64,000 bases of DNA from the NCBI GenBank assembly GCA_023411115.1, contig JAEYPF010000001.1, forward strand, positions 62,001-126,000. Reading direction: 5' to 3'. This document shows, piece after piece, positions 37,592 to 47,006 of this stretch; positions within the stretch are counted from its first letter, which is position 1, and each line of letters opens with the position of its first letter. The position numbers and the translations under genes were made by a program. The notes below the pieces were generated by a model. The model ran no database searches. It was not told the origin of the DNA and saw nothing but the letters and a program-made list of their open reading frames with translations. The stretch comes from Methanobacteriota archaeon (GTDB taxonomy: Archaea > Methanobacteriota > Methanobacteria > Methanobacteriales > Methanobacteriaceae).

Positions 37592-38716
37592 ATGGACAAA
37601 AACAGTGAAACTATTGAAATTTTACTTTTTGAGGATAATCCAGGAGACACAGGTTTAATCGAAGCAATGCTGGAAGAATTTACAGATTTTGCATATAAAC
37701 TTAATAATGTCGAAACTTTAGATGAGGGATTGCATCTTCTTAAAGAAAGACAATTTGATGTAATATTGTTAGATTTAGGATTACCTGATAGTGAAGGTAT
37801 CAATACTTTCCTTGATGTCCATATAACAAGCCCTGCAACACCAATTATAATTTTAACAGGCTTAACTGATGAAAAAATTGGAATCAATGCTGTAAAAAAA
37901 GGTGCCCAGGACTATTTAGTTAAGGGGCAGGTTGAAAGTAGATTACTGGAGCGTTCAATTAAATATTCCATGGAACGTAAAAAAGCAGAAAAAGAATTAA
38001 AGGAAACTGTGGAAGAACTAAAGCGTTCCAATGATGAACTCCAGCAGTTTGCTTACATTACTTCACATGACCTACAGGAGCCGCTTCGAACCATAGCAAG
38101 TTATACTCAGTTAATTGAAAGACGTTATAAAGATAAACTTGACGGAGATGCTGATGAGTTCCTTGATTTTATAGTGAAAGCCGCAGTGCGTATGAAGGAT
38201 ATGATACAGGGACTGCTTTATTATTCCCGTGTTGGAACTCGAGGGGGAGAATTCATATCAACAAATACTGAAGAACTCCTTGAAACAGTCATATCTAATT
38301 TGAATGCAGCAATTGAAGAAAATGATGCTTCCATTACTCATGATTCACTTCCGGTGATATTGGCAGATGAAGGTCAGCTTATTCAACTCTTCCAGAATTT
38401 AATCAGTAATTCTATAAAGTTTAAAAAGGATGATGCACATCCTAAAATCCATATTTCGGCACAAGAAGATGAAAATCGTAGGGAATATGTTTTTTCAATA
38501 TCTGATAATGGAATAGGAATAGAACCTCAATATTTTGATCGTATATTCGAGGTATTTAAAAGATTACATACTAGAATAGAGTATGAAGGAACTGGAATTG
38601 GATTATCCATCTCTAAAAGGATTATTGAACGTCATGGTGGAAAAATGTGGGTAGAATCAGAATTTGGTGTTGGATCAATCTTTTATTTTACAATTCCAAT
38701 GAAAGTTGAAGCATAA
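37592..38716 (+). CDS. Receiver-first histidine kinase
   Basis: About 374 residues. An N-terminal receiver (LFEDNPGDTG, LLDLGLPDSEG, ILTGLTDE) is followed by a coiled coil, a HisKA with His in TSHDLQEPLR and a HATPase (DNGIGIEPQ, GTGIGLSISKR). The receiver in front may let phosphorylation control kinase output. ATG 37592 is preferred to TTG 37574, although the SD is poorly defined. It probably belongs to the same operon as the two preceding genes. Confidence 0.9.
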   Translation: MDKNSETIEILLFEDNPGDTGLIEAMLEEFTDFAYKLNNVETLDEGLHLLKERQFDVILLDLGLPDSEGINTFLDVHITSPATPIIILTGLTDEKIGINAVKKGAQDYLVKGQVESRLLERSIKYSMERKKAEKELKETVEELKRSNDELQQFAYITSHDLQEPLRTIASYTQLIERRYKDKLDGDADEFLDFIVKAAVRMKDMIQGLLYYSRVGTRGGEFISTNTEELLETVISNLNAAIEENDASITHDSLPVILADEGQLIQLFQNLISNSIKFKKDDAHPKIHISAQEDENRREYVFSISDNGIGIEPQYFDRIFEVFKRLHTRIEYEGTGIGLSISKRIIERHGGKMWVESEFGVGSIFYFTIPMKVEA

Positions 38717-38933
38717 TTCGGATTTTAATATAATATTCTTTTTCTATAATTTATTTTTAATTGATTTTCATACTATTATTTAAATTAATCCTAAGGAATA
38801 ACTAAATGGTCTTATAAATCTTTCTAAATGGGTTAAATAATAAAACATAATAATAAGGATATAATAAGAATTTATTATATATTTTAATTTAGGGGATATG
38901 ACGGAGAATAAATAGCTAAAATGGGTAATTCCC

Positions 38934-41900
38934 ATGTCAAAAGCAAAAATATTGATTGTAGAAGATGAAGGGATTACAGCTTTAAATATTAAAAACCTGC
39001 TGGAAAATTGGGGATATAAAAATCCTTTAATAGCATCAAACAGTTATGAAGCTCTTCAAAATGCCTCAAACTCCCAACCTGATCTAATTTTAATGGATAT
39101 TAACCTGGATGAAGATATCGATGGAATAGAAATTGCAAAGAACCTGCAAGATACTTTTGATATTCCTATTATTTATTTAACAGCCCATTCTGACGAAGTA
39201 ATAATTGAAAGGGCTAAATTAACAGAACATTATGGCTATATTGTCAAACCTTTCAACGATAAAGAATTAAAGATAACCATAGATATGGCTCTTTATAGGC
39301 ATAAAATGGAAAAAGAACTGAAAAATGCCAATAAACTTCTGCAAACTGAACTGGAAAAGAGAAAGCGTGCAGAAGATGAACTTAGAAAGAGTGAAGAAAA
39401 ATATCGTTTAATTGTGGAAACTACCCATGAAGGTATCGTCCTGTTCAATGAAGAAGACAGGATATCCTATGTTAATGAGCAATTAGCTGAAATTATGGGA
39501 TATAAAGTAGAAGAAATGATAGGAGTTCCGGTATCTGCTTTTTTAAAGGGTAAATATAAATCTGAAATTGAAAATGAGCTAAAAAAACATAGTAGGGGAG
39601 TAAAAACTACTCTTGAAATCCCTTTATATAAAAAAAATGGATCATTTATTTGGGCATTAATTTCTGGAAGTATTCTTTTTGACTCTAAAAATCAATATAA
39701 TGGACTTCTTGGAATAATCAGGGATATAAGTCATCGTAAAAAAGCAGAAATGGATTTAGAAGAAAGCGAAGAGAAGTTTAGAGGTATTGTTGAGCAGTCT
39801 CACGATGGTATCGTAATAGCAGATGAAGATGGAACCATAATTGAATGGAATTATGGGATGGAACAAATTACGGGTCATAAGAGGGAAAATATTTTAAGAA
39901 GGCCTGTATGGGAAATACAACATGTTTTATACCCTGATGAAGAAAAAACTCATGAATTACACACCCATCTAAAAGCAAATGTAATGAAATCCATTGAAGA
40001 TAAAGATTATGAGCTGCCAGATGAATTATTTGAAACAAAAATCTACTATGTTGATGGTTCAGAGAGGTTTATACAGACAAGACATTTCCCTATCATGACG
40101 AATAGGGAAAAAATGGTGGCAACTATTATACGCGACGTGACAGAACGAAAAAAGATGGAAACAGAACTTAAAAACGCCCGTGATAATTTAGAATTAAAAG
40201 TTCAAAAAAGAACTATGGAACTTAAAGCTTCTAATGAAGCTTTAATGAAGGAAATTGAGGAGCGTAAACGTGTTGAAGACGATCTTATTAAATCAAGAAA
40301 TTATCTGGATAAAATTATTAATTCTATTGCAGATCCTGTTGTTGTGAAAGACAAGCAGCATCGGTGGGTGCTTTTAAATGATTCTTATTGTGATTTTATG
40401 GGTTATTCGCGGGAGGAACTTTTAGGAAAATCTGACTATGATTTCTTCCCCCAACATGAAGCTGATGTTTTCTGGGAAAAAGACGAAGAAGTATTTGAAA
40501 TTGGCGTTGAAAATGTTAATGAAGAAGAATTTACTGATGCAGAAGGTAATGTACACATAATAATCACCAAAAAAACACTATATACTGATATTTCGGGGGA
40601 AAAGTACATAGTGGGTGTTTTTAGAGACGTAACTGAGATTAAAAAAGCTGAAGAAAGGATAAAAGGAGAACATCAGAAACTTATGGACATTATTGAATTC
40701 CTGCCAGACGCTACATTTGTTATTAATAATGAAAGTAAGGTAATAGCTTGGAACCGGGCCATTGAAAAGATGACCGGATTATCAAAGGAAGAGATTTTAA
40801 ATAAGGGAGATTATGTTTATTCTGTGCCATTTTATGGATTTAGAAGGCCAATTTTAATAGATTACATACTTTCGCCAGATGATGAAATTGAGTCTATCTA
40901 TGATAATGTAGAAAGAGAAGGGGATAATTTATATGCCGATATTTTTCTACCAGATGCGTCGGGGGATGGGGGATCTTTCTTGTGGGGAAAAGCTTCACCT
41001 CTTTACGATGATGAAGGCAATTTTGTAGGTGCTATAGAGTCAATTCGTGACATAAGTAAACATAAAAAAATAGAAGAACAATTAAAAGAAAGTGAATCAC
41101 AGCTTAAAATTGCAATGGATCTGGCAAAGCTGGTACACTGGGAATATGATGTGGATTCAGATTTATTTACATTTGATGATCATTTTTACAGATTATACGG
41201 CACCAGCACAGATAGAGAGGGGGGATCTAAAATGTCTTCAGCGGAATACGCCCGAAGGTTCATTCCTCCTGAAGAAGCTCACATAGTAGCAGAAGAAACA
41301 GCTAAAGCTTTAGAAACTGACGATCCAAACTATTATGGGCAGAGCGAACACGCAATTATAAGGGTTGATGGTGAAAAACGTTTCATAGTTGTTCGGTTTG
41401 GAATTATTAAGGATAATGAAGGCCGTACCATCAAAACATATGGTACTAATCAGGATATTACAGAAATTAAACTTGCTGAGGGGGAAATAAAAGAACATTT
41501 AAAAAAATCAGATATACTCAATAGGGTCATTTTGGCTGCAAATCGTTCAGATAATCTTCAATCGATTTTTAAAGAAATTATGGATATTATTTTGGAATTT
41601 ATGGATTTCTGTGGGGGTGGAATATATTTAATTGATCAGGGTGAAGAAATGGCTAAACTGGAGTATTTTAAAGGACTTCCACAGGATTTTATACTCGCTG
41701 TTGAGAACGTTGATATCAATGAACATCCATATAATGAAGTTTGCATTGAAGGAAAATCAGTATTTACAGACCATTATGATGAGATTTATCCTGAAATATC
41801 TAAACTTTGGAGCTTTAAATCATTAGCTGCAGTTCCAATATATTCAGAAGAAAATATAATAGGATCTTTTAACCTCACAAGCAAAAATAGACATCCTTTT

Positions 41901-42698
41901 ACAGATAAAGAAAAAAATCTCATAAATTCCATTGGTCGAGAGATAGGAAATACAATTTCTAAATTGATTACTGAAGAAAAAATGAAGAAATTAATAGCAG
42001 AATTAAAGCGTTCCAATGATGAGCTCCAGCAGTTTGCATATATCACATCTCATGATCTCCAGGAGCCGCTTAGAACCATTGCAAGCTTTACACAGCTTTT
42101 AGAGAGGCGTTATAAAAATAGACTTGACAGTGATGCAGATGAATTTATTGAGTACATCGTGGAAGCATCGATACGAATGAAACAAATGATTCTAGATTTA
42201 CTTGAATATTCGAGGGTAGCAAGGATAGAAAAAAAATGTAAACCTTTAAAAATTGAAAATCTCCTAATCAACGTTTTAAATAGTTTAAATCTTTTAATAA
42301 AAGAGAATAAAGCAGAAATTACTTATGAATCACTTCCTACAGTAGTTGCAGATGAAAGTCAGCTTTTCAGGGTATTTCAAAACCTGATTGAAAATGCTAT
42401 AAAATTTAGAAAGGAAGATGAAAACCCTAAAATCCATATTTCTGTAAGAAAAGATCCTCAAAAAGATGAATACATCTTCAGTGTATCTGATAATGGTATT
42501 GGGATTGAAAAACAATATTTTGACCGTATTTTCACATTATTCCAGAGACTGCATACAAAAGAGGAATACAGGGGAACTGGAATTGGACTATCAATTTCTA
42601 AAAGGATCATTGAGAATCATGCGGGGCGTATATGGGTAGAATCAGAAGTGGGTAATGGATCAGTTTTCTATTTCACACTCCCCAATTACACTAATTAA
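38934..42698 (+). CDS. Receiver-PAS-GAF hybrid histidine kinase
   Basis: 1254 residues, soluble. Receiver about 1-120 (ILIVEDEGI, LMDINLDEDIDG, YIVKPFND); PAS about 153-275, 279-406, 453-571 and 579-713; a PAS_3-type domain 721-846; GAF 861-1013; HisKA from about 1023 with TSHDLQEPLR; HATPase 1133-1250 (DNGIGIEKQ, GTGIGLSISKR). The kinase core is very like that of the gene at 37592, suggesting duplication. A 217-bp gap separates it from that gene, so it may have its own promoter. Signals are unknown. Confidence 0.92.
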   Translation: MSKAKILIVEDEGITALNIKNLLENWGYKNPLIASNSYEALQNASNSQPDLILMDINLDEDIDGIEIAKNLQDTFDIPIIYLTAHSDEVIIERAKLTEHYGYIVKPFNDKELKITIDMALYRHKMEKELKNANKLLQTELEKRKRAEDELRKSEEKYRLIVETTHEGIVLFNEEDRISYVNEQLAEIMGYKVEEMIGVPVSAFLKGKYKSEIENELKKHSRGVKTTLEIPLYKKNGSFIWALISGSILFDSKNQYNGLLGIIRDISHRKKAEMDLEESEEKFRGIVEQSHDGIVIADEDGTIIEWNYGMEQITGHKRENILRRPVWEIQHVLYPDEEKTHELHTHLKANVMKSIEDKDYELPDELFETKIYYVDGSERFIQTRHFPIMTNREKMVATIIRDVTERKKMETELKNARDNLELKVQKRTMELKASNEALMKEIEERKRVEDDLIKSRNYLDKIINSIADPVVVKDKQHRWVLLNDSYCDFMGYSREELLGKSDYDFFPQHEADVFWEKDEEVFEIGVENVNEEEFTDAEGNVHIIITKKTLYTDISGEKYIVGVFRDVTEIKKAEERIKGEHQKLMDIIEFLPDATFVINNESKVIAWNRAIEKMTGLSKEEILNKGDYVYSVPFYGFRRPILIDYILSPDDEIESIYDNVEREGDNLYADIFLPDASGDGGSFLWGKASPLYDDEGNFVGAIESIRDISKHKKIEEQLKESESQLKIAMDLAKLVHWEYDVDSDLFTFDDHFYRLYGTSTDREGGSKMSSAEYARRFIPPEEAHIVAEETAKALETDDPNYYGQSEHAIIRVDGEKRFIVVRFGIIKDNEGRTIKTYGTNQDITEIKLAEGEIKEHLKKSDILNRVILAANRSDNLQSIFKEIMDIILEFMDFCGGGIYLIDQGEEMAKLEYFKGLPQDFILAVENVDINEHPYNEVCIEGKSVFTDHYDEIYPEISKLWSFKSLAAVPIYSEENIIGSFNLTSKNRHPFTDKEKNLINSIGREIGNTISKLITEEKMKKLIAELKRSNDELQQFAYITSHDLQEPLRTIASFTQLLERRYKNRLDSDADEFIEYIVEASIRMKQMILDLLEYSRVARIEKKCKPLKIENLLINVLNSLNLLIKENKAEITYESLPTVVADESQLFRVFQNLIENAIKFRKEDENPKIHISVRKDPQKDEYIFSVSDNGIGIEKQYFDRIFTLFQRLHTKEEYRGTGIGLSISKRIIENHAGRIWVESEVGNGSVFYFTLPNYTN

Positions 42699-42835
42699 TT
42701 TTATATAAGTTCTTTATTTCCAGATATGCTACACTGTTCTTACTCCCTAATTTCAGATTGATCTCGGTGAATTAAGTTAATTACAGTAAAATAACTACCA
42801 TTTGGATAGGAATTCAATTAATTTTATCATAAAAT

Positions 42836-42846
42836 TTATATATGAT
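42836..42846 (+). promoter_or_regulatory. TATA box implying a leaderless transcript
   Basis: ATTTATATATG lies 25-30 bp before ATG 42868, which has no SD. This spacing predicts transcription starting at or next to the start codon. Confidence 0.45.
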
Positions 42847-42867
42847 CTAATAACAAATATAATAGTC

Positions 42868-43008
42868 ATGAGAACCGATACAAGACCTCAAATAATTGGA
42901 ATAATTGCAATAATCTTCGGTATCGTTATAATACTGGTACCCCAACTGTTGAGCGTCCTAGTTGGAATTTTCCTAATTGCCTACGGGATATTGGAAGTCA
43001 TTAAGTAA
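42868..43008 (+). CDS. Small membrane protein, DUF3096-like
   Basis: 46 residues with two hydrophobic segments separated by VPQ, ending LLSVLVGIFLIAYGILEVI, which fits the DUF3096 family of tiny membrane proteins. Function is unknown. An in-frame ATG at 42802 exists, but the TATA box lies between them, so 42868 is the likely start. Confidence 0.6.
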   Translation: MRTDTRPQIIGIIAIIFGIVIILVPQLLSVLVGIFLIAYGILEVIK

Positions 43009-43044
43009 CAGGGAAACATCGGACTACCTAAACTAGTTTTACAC

Positions 43045-43118
43045 GCAAAAATCAAGCATACAGACGTTAATGTTTGTGTATCGAAATTATATCTTGAGAG
43101 ATTTCGAAAGATTTTTGC
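43045..43118. repeat. Nested hairpin element
   Basis: The outer stem GCAAAAATC/GATTTTTGC (43045-43053, 43110-43118) encloses TCGAAAT/ATTTCGA (43081-43087, 43101-43107), an alternative ATCT/AGAT pair and an ATACA/TGTAT pair. The result is a small branched structure. It lies between the DUF3096-like gene and the convergent PP-loop gene. Confidence 0.75.
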
Positions 43119-43140
43119 AGGATTTTTATTTTTGAAATAT

Positions 43141-44163
43141 TTAAAGAGTTTTCATTATGGTTTCAAGTGCTTCACCAGGTTCTAATATTCCAGCCCGTGT
43201 TTCTCTTAATACTCGTTGTATGGAATATTTTCTCATGTGAGGATATTTTTTATGTACTTCATCCATTAATGGACAGCCATAACCTCCTTTTTTAAAGATA
43301 CCATACTTTGAAGCTAAATTTTTAATTTCACCCTTTGTAGCAGAAAGCATTGCAGGTAAACTTATTTTGATTATATCGTCATCTATTACAATGGATTGAG
43401 CTCCAGTAGATAAAAGATCTCCTGATATTAAAAATGGGATTTGATTTTCCTTTGCATAATCTAAAACTGCACCTTTAATAATTTTAGAGCATCTTCCGCA
43501 TGGGTGGAATCTGCCTTCAAGGGAATCCTTGATTATATCATTCATTTCAACTTTAAGGTATACGTGTTTTACATTTAGATTGTCACTTAAAGATTCCACA
43601 TTTTTTTGGAAATATTTGGGAAGAATTATACTTCCAGGATTTACCGTAACTGCAACTGGATTGAACCCCATAAGTTTAGAAATAATAAGTGAGAAACTGC
43701 TATCTACGCCTCCAGAAAGTGCTACAACCGCTTGATTGTTTTTAGAGTCCTTAACATCTTTAAAATCATTCAAAATTACATCAAAATCGTTGACACTATC
43801 AAGTCTATGGTTTAGAAGATGGCATAAATTTTCAAGGGGGCGGAAATCTGCCAGTTTTACAGTTTTTAATATCTTTTTTAATTTTTCTAGAGCTAATTTT
43901 ATTTTATATTCTCTAAGTAAAATATCAGGATAAGCTTCTACATGAATGGAATTAATATTAAGTTCTTCCTTAAGTTTTCCAACAACCCACCCCCCTTTTC
44001 CTATCACTACTGATTTTTCTGGTCTATCTGAGGTTATAATAAGCATAGTGTTATTATTTGTATCAAATATTATGTCTTTAATATTGGGTTTTACATTTTG
44101 ATGCCCTATTTCTTCTCTTATCCTGCATATACGGCTAATTATATCCTTTTTTTCGAATGTCAA
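43141..44163 (-). CDS. PP-loop ATPase with N-terminal KH-like domain, probable tRNA-modifying enzyme
   Basis: 340 residues. The N-terminal half has a KH-type loop (VVIGKGGWVVGKLKEEL, about 52-68). The second half has a PP-loop (VVALSGGVDSSFSLI) with CGRCSK and a later Cys in GYGCPLMDE. The PP-loop with paired Cys resembles ThiI/TtcA-type tRNA sulfurtransferases and COG2117 proteins. KH plus PP-loop points to adenylation of an RNA base. The exact modification is unknown. The start is TTG 44163 behind GGAGTG. Confidence 0.78.
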   Translation of the reverse strand: MTFEKKDIISRICRIREEIGHQNVKPNIKDIIFDTNNNTMLIITSDRPEKSVVIGKGGWVVGKLKEELNINSIHVEAYPDILLREYKIKLALEKLKKILKTVKLADFRPLENLCHLLNHRLDSVNDFDVILNDFKDVKDSKNNQAVVALSGGVDSSFSLIISKLMGFNPVAVTVNPGSIILPKYFQKNVESLSDNLNVKHVYLKVEMNDIIKDSLEGRFHPCGRCSKIIKGAVLDYAKENQIPFLISGDLLSTGAQSIVIDDDIIKISLPAMLSATKGEIKNLASKYGIFKKGGYGCPLMDEVHKKYPHMRKYSIQRVLRETRAGILEPGEALETIMKTL

Positions 44164-44772
44164 GTTTACACTCCGTTAATATATTTATTTTGAATCTTTA
44201 AAATCATTTAATTCTTTAATGGTATGTTAATTTTAATGTGTTTATATATAATGTAAATTGAATTTTTAAATGAATTTATTGAATATAAATGAACAAAAAT
44301 GATATAAGTATCGTAGGAATACATTTCATCATCCGTTCTTTAAATAAAATATAAATACTAAATTTTAAGGCCTGAATATTGATTTAAGGGATTTTTTAAA
44401 TATGTATAATACTATTAAATACTCTTGAACATAATAAAAATCATTTATTATATATTTAAATAATAGTTATGATAAATAATTAAATCCCTAGAAAGTGGGG
44501 GTCTTGAAGCAAAAATTTACAGTATATCGTTTATTCTGGCTTTTTCAGTGGATTTATCATTATGCACTAGCTTTATTTATGTAGAAATAGAAACGCGTTT
44601 ATTTTTTAAAGGGTAAACGGGAATATAATTTTTTCCTGTCTTCGTTTGTATTTTCCTACAGAATCATTTGATCCCAGTGGATCTGCAAATGTATTTAAAA
44701 TTAAAAGAAGGGATTACAGGTATCCGATACGATTTAGAGGTTATTAAATCAGGCCTAAAGAAGGAGAAATAT
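44164..44772. other. 609-bp non-coding gap, divergent promoters
   Basis: No convincing gene. It is strongly AT-rich. ATTATATATAAAC read on the minus strand (around 44240-44252) suits the PP-loop gene. TTATATATTTAAATA near 44448-44462 may serve the acyltransferase, with a long leader. An open frame continues upstream of 44773 to a TTG at 44668, but a good SD at 44763 argues against it. Confidence 0.5.
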
Positions 44773-45411
44773 ATGCCAATCTTCAAAGATTTATGGGGAG
44801 AAAAAAGAGGCTTTAAAAACATTTTTTTAGGGTCAGAAAATCCAAATGAAACATTTGCATTTCAAAATAATGCAACTATTGGGCTAAAGTATAAAAGGGG
44901 AAGTAAACCTCCTGTAATTGGTAATAATTCTGTCATCCGTTCAAATACAGTTATATATAATGATGTTAAGATTGGAAATAATTTTAAAACAGGACATAAT
45001 GTTTTAATCAGAGAAAAAACTGTTATAGGTAATAATGTTCTTGTTGGGACCAATGCAGTTATTGAGGGAAACTGCGACATAGGAGATAATGTAAGTATAC
45101 AGTCAAATGTATATGTGCCTACAGATTCTATAATCGAAGATTATGTTTTTATTGGACCATGTGCATGCTTTACTAATGATAGGTATCCAATAAGGGCTGA
45201 CTATGAACTTAGGGGCCCAACTATAAAAGAAGGGGCTTCAATTGGCGCAAATTCAACATTCTTATCTGGTATTGAAGTTGGAGAAGGTGCAATGGTTGCA
45301 GCAGGCGCAATTGTAACCAGGGATGTTCCACCATTTTATCTTGCAATAGGCGCTCCAGCTAGGATAAAGCCTCTTCCAAGGCCTTTTAGAGTTTTAAATA
45401 AAATTAAATAA
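44773..45411 (+). CDS. Hexapeptide-repeat acyltransferase (left-handed beta helix)
   Basis: About 212 residues made mostly of [LIV]-G-X4 hexapeptide turns (IGNNSVIRSNTVIYNDVKIG, VIGNNVLVGTNAVIEG and so on). The final loop GAMVAAGAIVTRDVPPF and IGAPARIKP are typical of WbbJ/PglD-like sugar N- or O-acetyltransferases. ATG 44773 is chosen for its SD AAGGAG; an upstream TTG start would add 35 residues. The substrate is probably a nucleotide sugar or surface glycan. No glycan cluster is adjacent. Confidence 0.82.
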   Translation: MPIFKDLWGEKRGFKNIFLGSENPNETFAFQNNATIGLKYKRGSKPPVIGNNSVIRSNTVIYNDVKIGNNFKTGHNVLIREKTVIGNNVLVGTNAVIEGNCDIGDNVSIQSNVYVPTDSIIEDYVFIGPCACFTNDRYPIRADYELRGPTIKEGASIGANSTFLSGIEVGEGAMVAAGAIVTRDVPPFYLAIGAPARIKPLPRPFRVLNKIK

Positions 45412-45459
45412 TATAGGTCCCTCTTTTTTAAAAAATGAGTTTATTTTATCTATACTCAA

Positions 45460-45921
45460 TTACCTTCCATAAATTCCCATTAATTGCCCTTCATCAAGAA
45501 CATTCTCGTCTAAAACCCTCAAAAACTCTTCTCTTTTAACTTCGGGACCGGGATTTAAAGTAGTATCCAGTGCATAAATTCTAAAAAAGTATCTATGTTC
45601 TTCACCTTCAGGTGGACAGGGGCCTCCATAACCCGCATATCCAAAATCATTTATCCCCTGAACCATGCCGTTTTCAAGTCTTTCTTTATTTTTTATCCCT
45701 GCAGAAAGTTCCATGGTACTTGGAGGTATATTAAAAATAATCCAGTGTGTCCATGTTCCAAGGGCTGCATCAGGGTCTTCACATAAAACAGCAAAACTTA
45801 GGGTACGTTCTGGCAGTGTACTCCATCTAAGTGGGGGTGAAACATTCATATCATCACAGGTATGTGCTGCTGGTATTATATCCCCATCTTCAAAAACATC
45901 ACTTATAAGATGTATTGCCAT
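45460..45921 (-). CDS. YbhB/YbcL-family PEBP-like protein
   Basis: 153 residues of the phosphatidylethanolamine-binding/Raf-kinase-inhibitor-like family. SPPLRWS, EDPDAALGTWTHWIIFNIP and GPCPPEGEEHRYFFRIYALD form the conserved anion-binding pocket. The prokaryotic role is unknown. SD GGAGG lies before ATG 45921. It is convergent with the acyltransferase gene. Confidence 0.92.
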   Translation of the reverse strand: MAIHLISDVFEDGDIIPAAHTCDDMNVSPPLRWSTLPERTLSFAVLCEDPDAALGTWTHWIIFNIPPSTMELSAGIKNKERLENGMVQGINDFGYAGYGGPCPPEGEEHRYFFRIYALDTTLNPGPEVKREEFLRVLDENVLDEGQLMGIYGR

Positions 45922-46134
45922 ATTTTTTCCTCCATATCTCTAATTTTATTATATTTATTGAGCTAATAATTAATATTATTTTGTAAATAATTAGTACTAA
46001 ATGGGCCCTTTATATACACCAAATGTGTACAAAATGCCGTATCCTCATCTTTCTTTTTCAAATGATTAAATTCTACTCCCTAAATTAATAATAACACAAA
46101 TTTTCTAGAAATTATTACAAAAAAAACATTATTT
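45922..46134. other. Non-coding DNA between the PEBP and second histone genes
   Basis: AT-rich, with no gene seen. TGTATATAAAGG on the minus strand (about 46006-46017) is a likely promoter for the PEBP-like gene. The gap continues as a hairpin (46135-46173) and then plain AT-rich sequence to 46377. It contains no 30-bp array like that of the first histone gene. Confidence 0.5.
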
Positions 46135-46173
46135 GAGCTTTTTTTTCAAGATGAAACCTATGGTTTGAAGCTC
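46135..46173. repeat. Nested small hairpin
   Basis: The outer stem GAGCTT/AAGCTC (46135-46140, 46168-46173) encloses AAACC-TAT-GGTTT (46154-46166). It fits the dispersed hairpin family and lies about 200 bp before the second histone gene. Confidence 0.65.
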
Positions 46174-46334
46174 ATTTTAATGTTGAAATTAGCCGTGATT
46201 TTCTAACATGATAATAAATTTTTTTTCCAATTCTCATCAAGAACTGAAAGTGAGTCAAGGCACGTCTTTGATTATGGATTTAATTCAAGTCACAATTCAA
46301 AAATTAATTATGTAAACTCAATAAAATCGGTAAA

Positions 46335-46343
46335 TTTAAATAC
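46335..46343 (+). promoter_or_regulatory. Probable TATA box of the second histone gene
   Basis: TTTAAATAC lies 35-43 bp before ATG 46378. The predicted transcript start is only about 10 nt before the ATG, so the leader would be very short and would begin near the SD. Confidence 0.5.
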
Positions 46344-46377
46344 TATGGAGTACTAATAAAAGAATGAGGTGATATAT

Positions 46378-46593
<216 letters not shown>

Positions 46594-46600
46594 TTTTTGG

Positions 46601-46640
46601 CTGTTAACAGTTTAACAGTCTAATATTTTCTTTTTTTGGT
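46601..46640 (+). terminator. Terminator of the second histone gene
   Basis: CTGTTAA/TTAACAG (46601-46607, 46612-46618) with a 4-nt loop is followed by a T-rich tract, TTTTCTTTTTTT. Confidence 0.75.
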
Positions 46641-46847
46641 TTATATTTTCAATTATAAATGCAATAACTTAATTGATTTATCTAGTTTTTTAATCTTAAA
46701 TGGTAAGTAACGATGGATTCTATGTTAGTTATTAAATCCTGATTACATTGTTATAACATTTGTTAAAATAAGACCTAAAAAGTGATTGAATATTATACCT
46801 GATTAGTTAAAAAATTCATTTTGACCATATTTTTGAAAAGAGTTGAA

Positions 46848-46860
46848 ATGTTTATATATG
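46848..46860 (+). promoter_or_regulatory. Probable TATA box for the ABCE1 gene
   Basis: ATGTTTATATATG is about 150 bp before the TTG start. It would give a leader of around 120 nt that includes a strong hairpin (46939-46959). Confidence 0.5.
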
Positions 46861-46938
46861 TCACACTTCAAAATAAGAATAGATAAGTTAATTCTAAAAA
46901 TTGATATTATGCTTTAAAAATTAATTAATTAAGAAACA

Positions 46939-46975
46939 TTCAAACATATCGTGTTTGAAGTACCAAAAATAAAAA
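46939..46975. repeat. Hairpin in the putative ABCE1 leader
   Basis: TTCAAACA/TGTTTGAA (46939-46946, 46952-46959) forms an 8-bp stem with a 5-nt loop. AT-rich CAAAAAT-type sequence follows. The two-word pattern matches other arrays of the hairpin family. Confidence 0.7.
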
Positions 46976-47006
46976 ATTTTGAGTATGAACTACTTTTGGT
47001 GATAGA

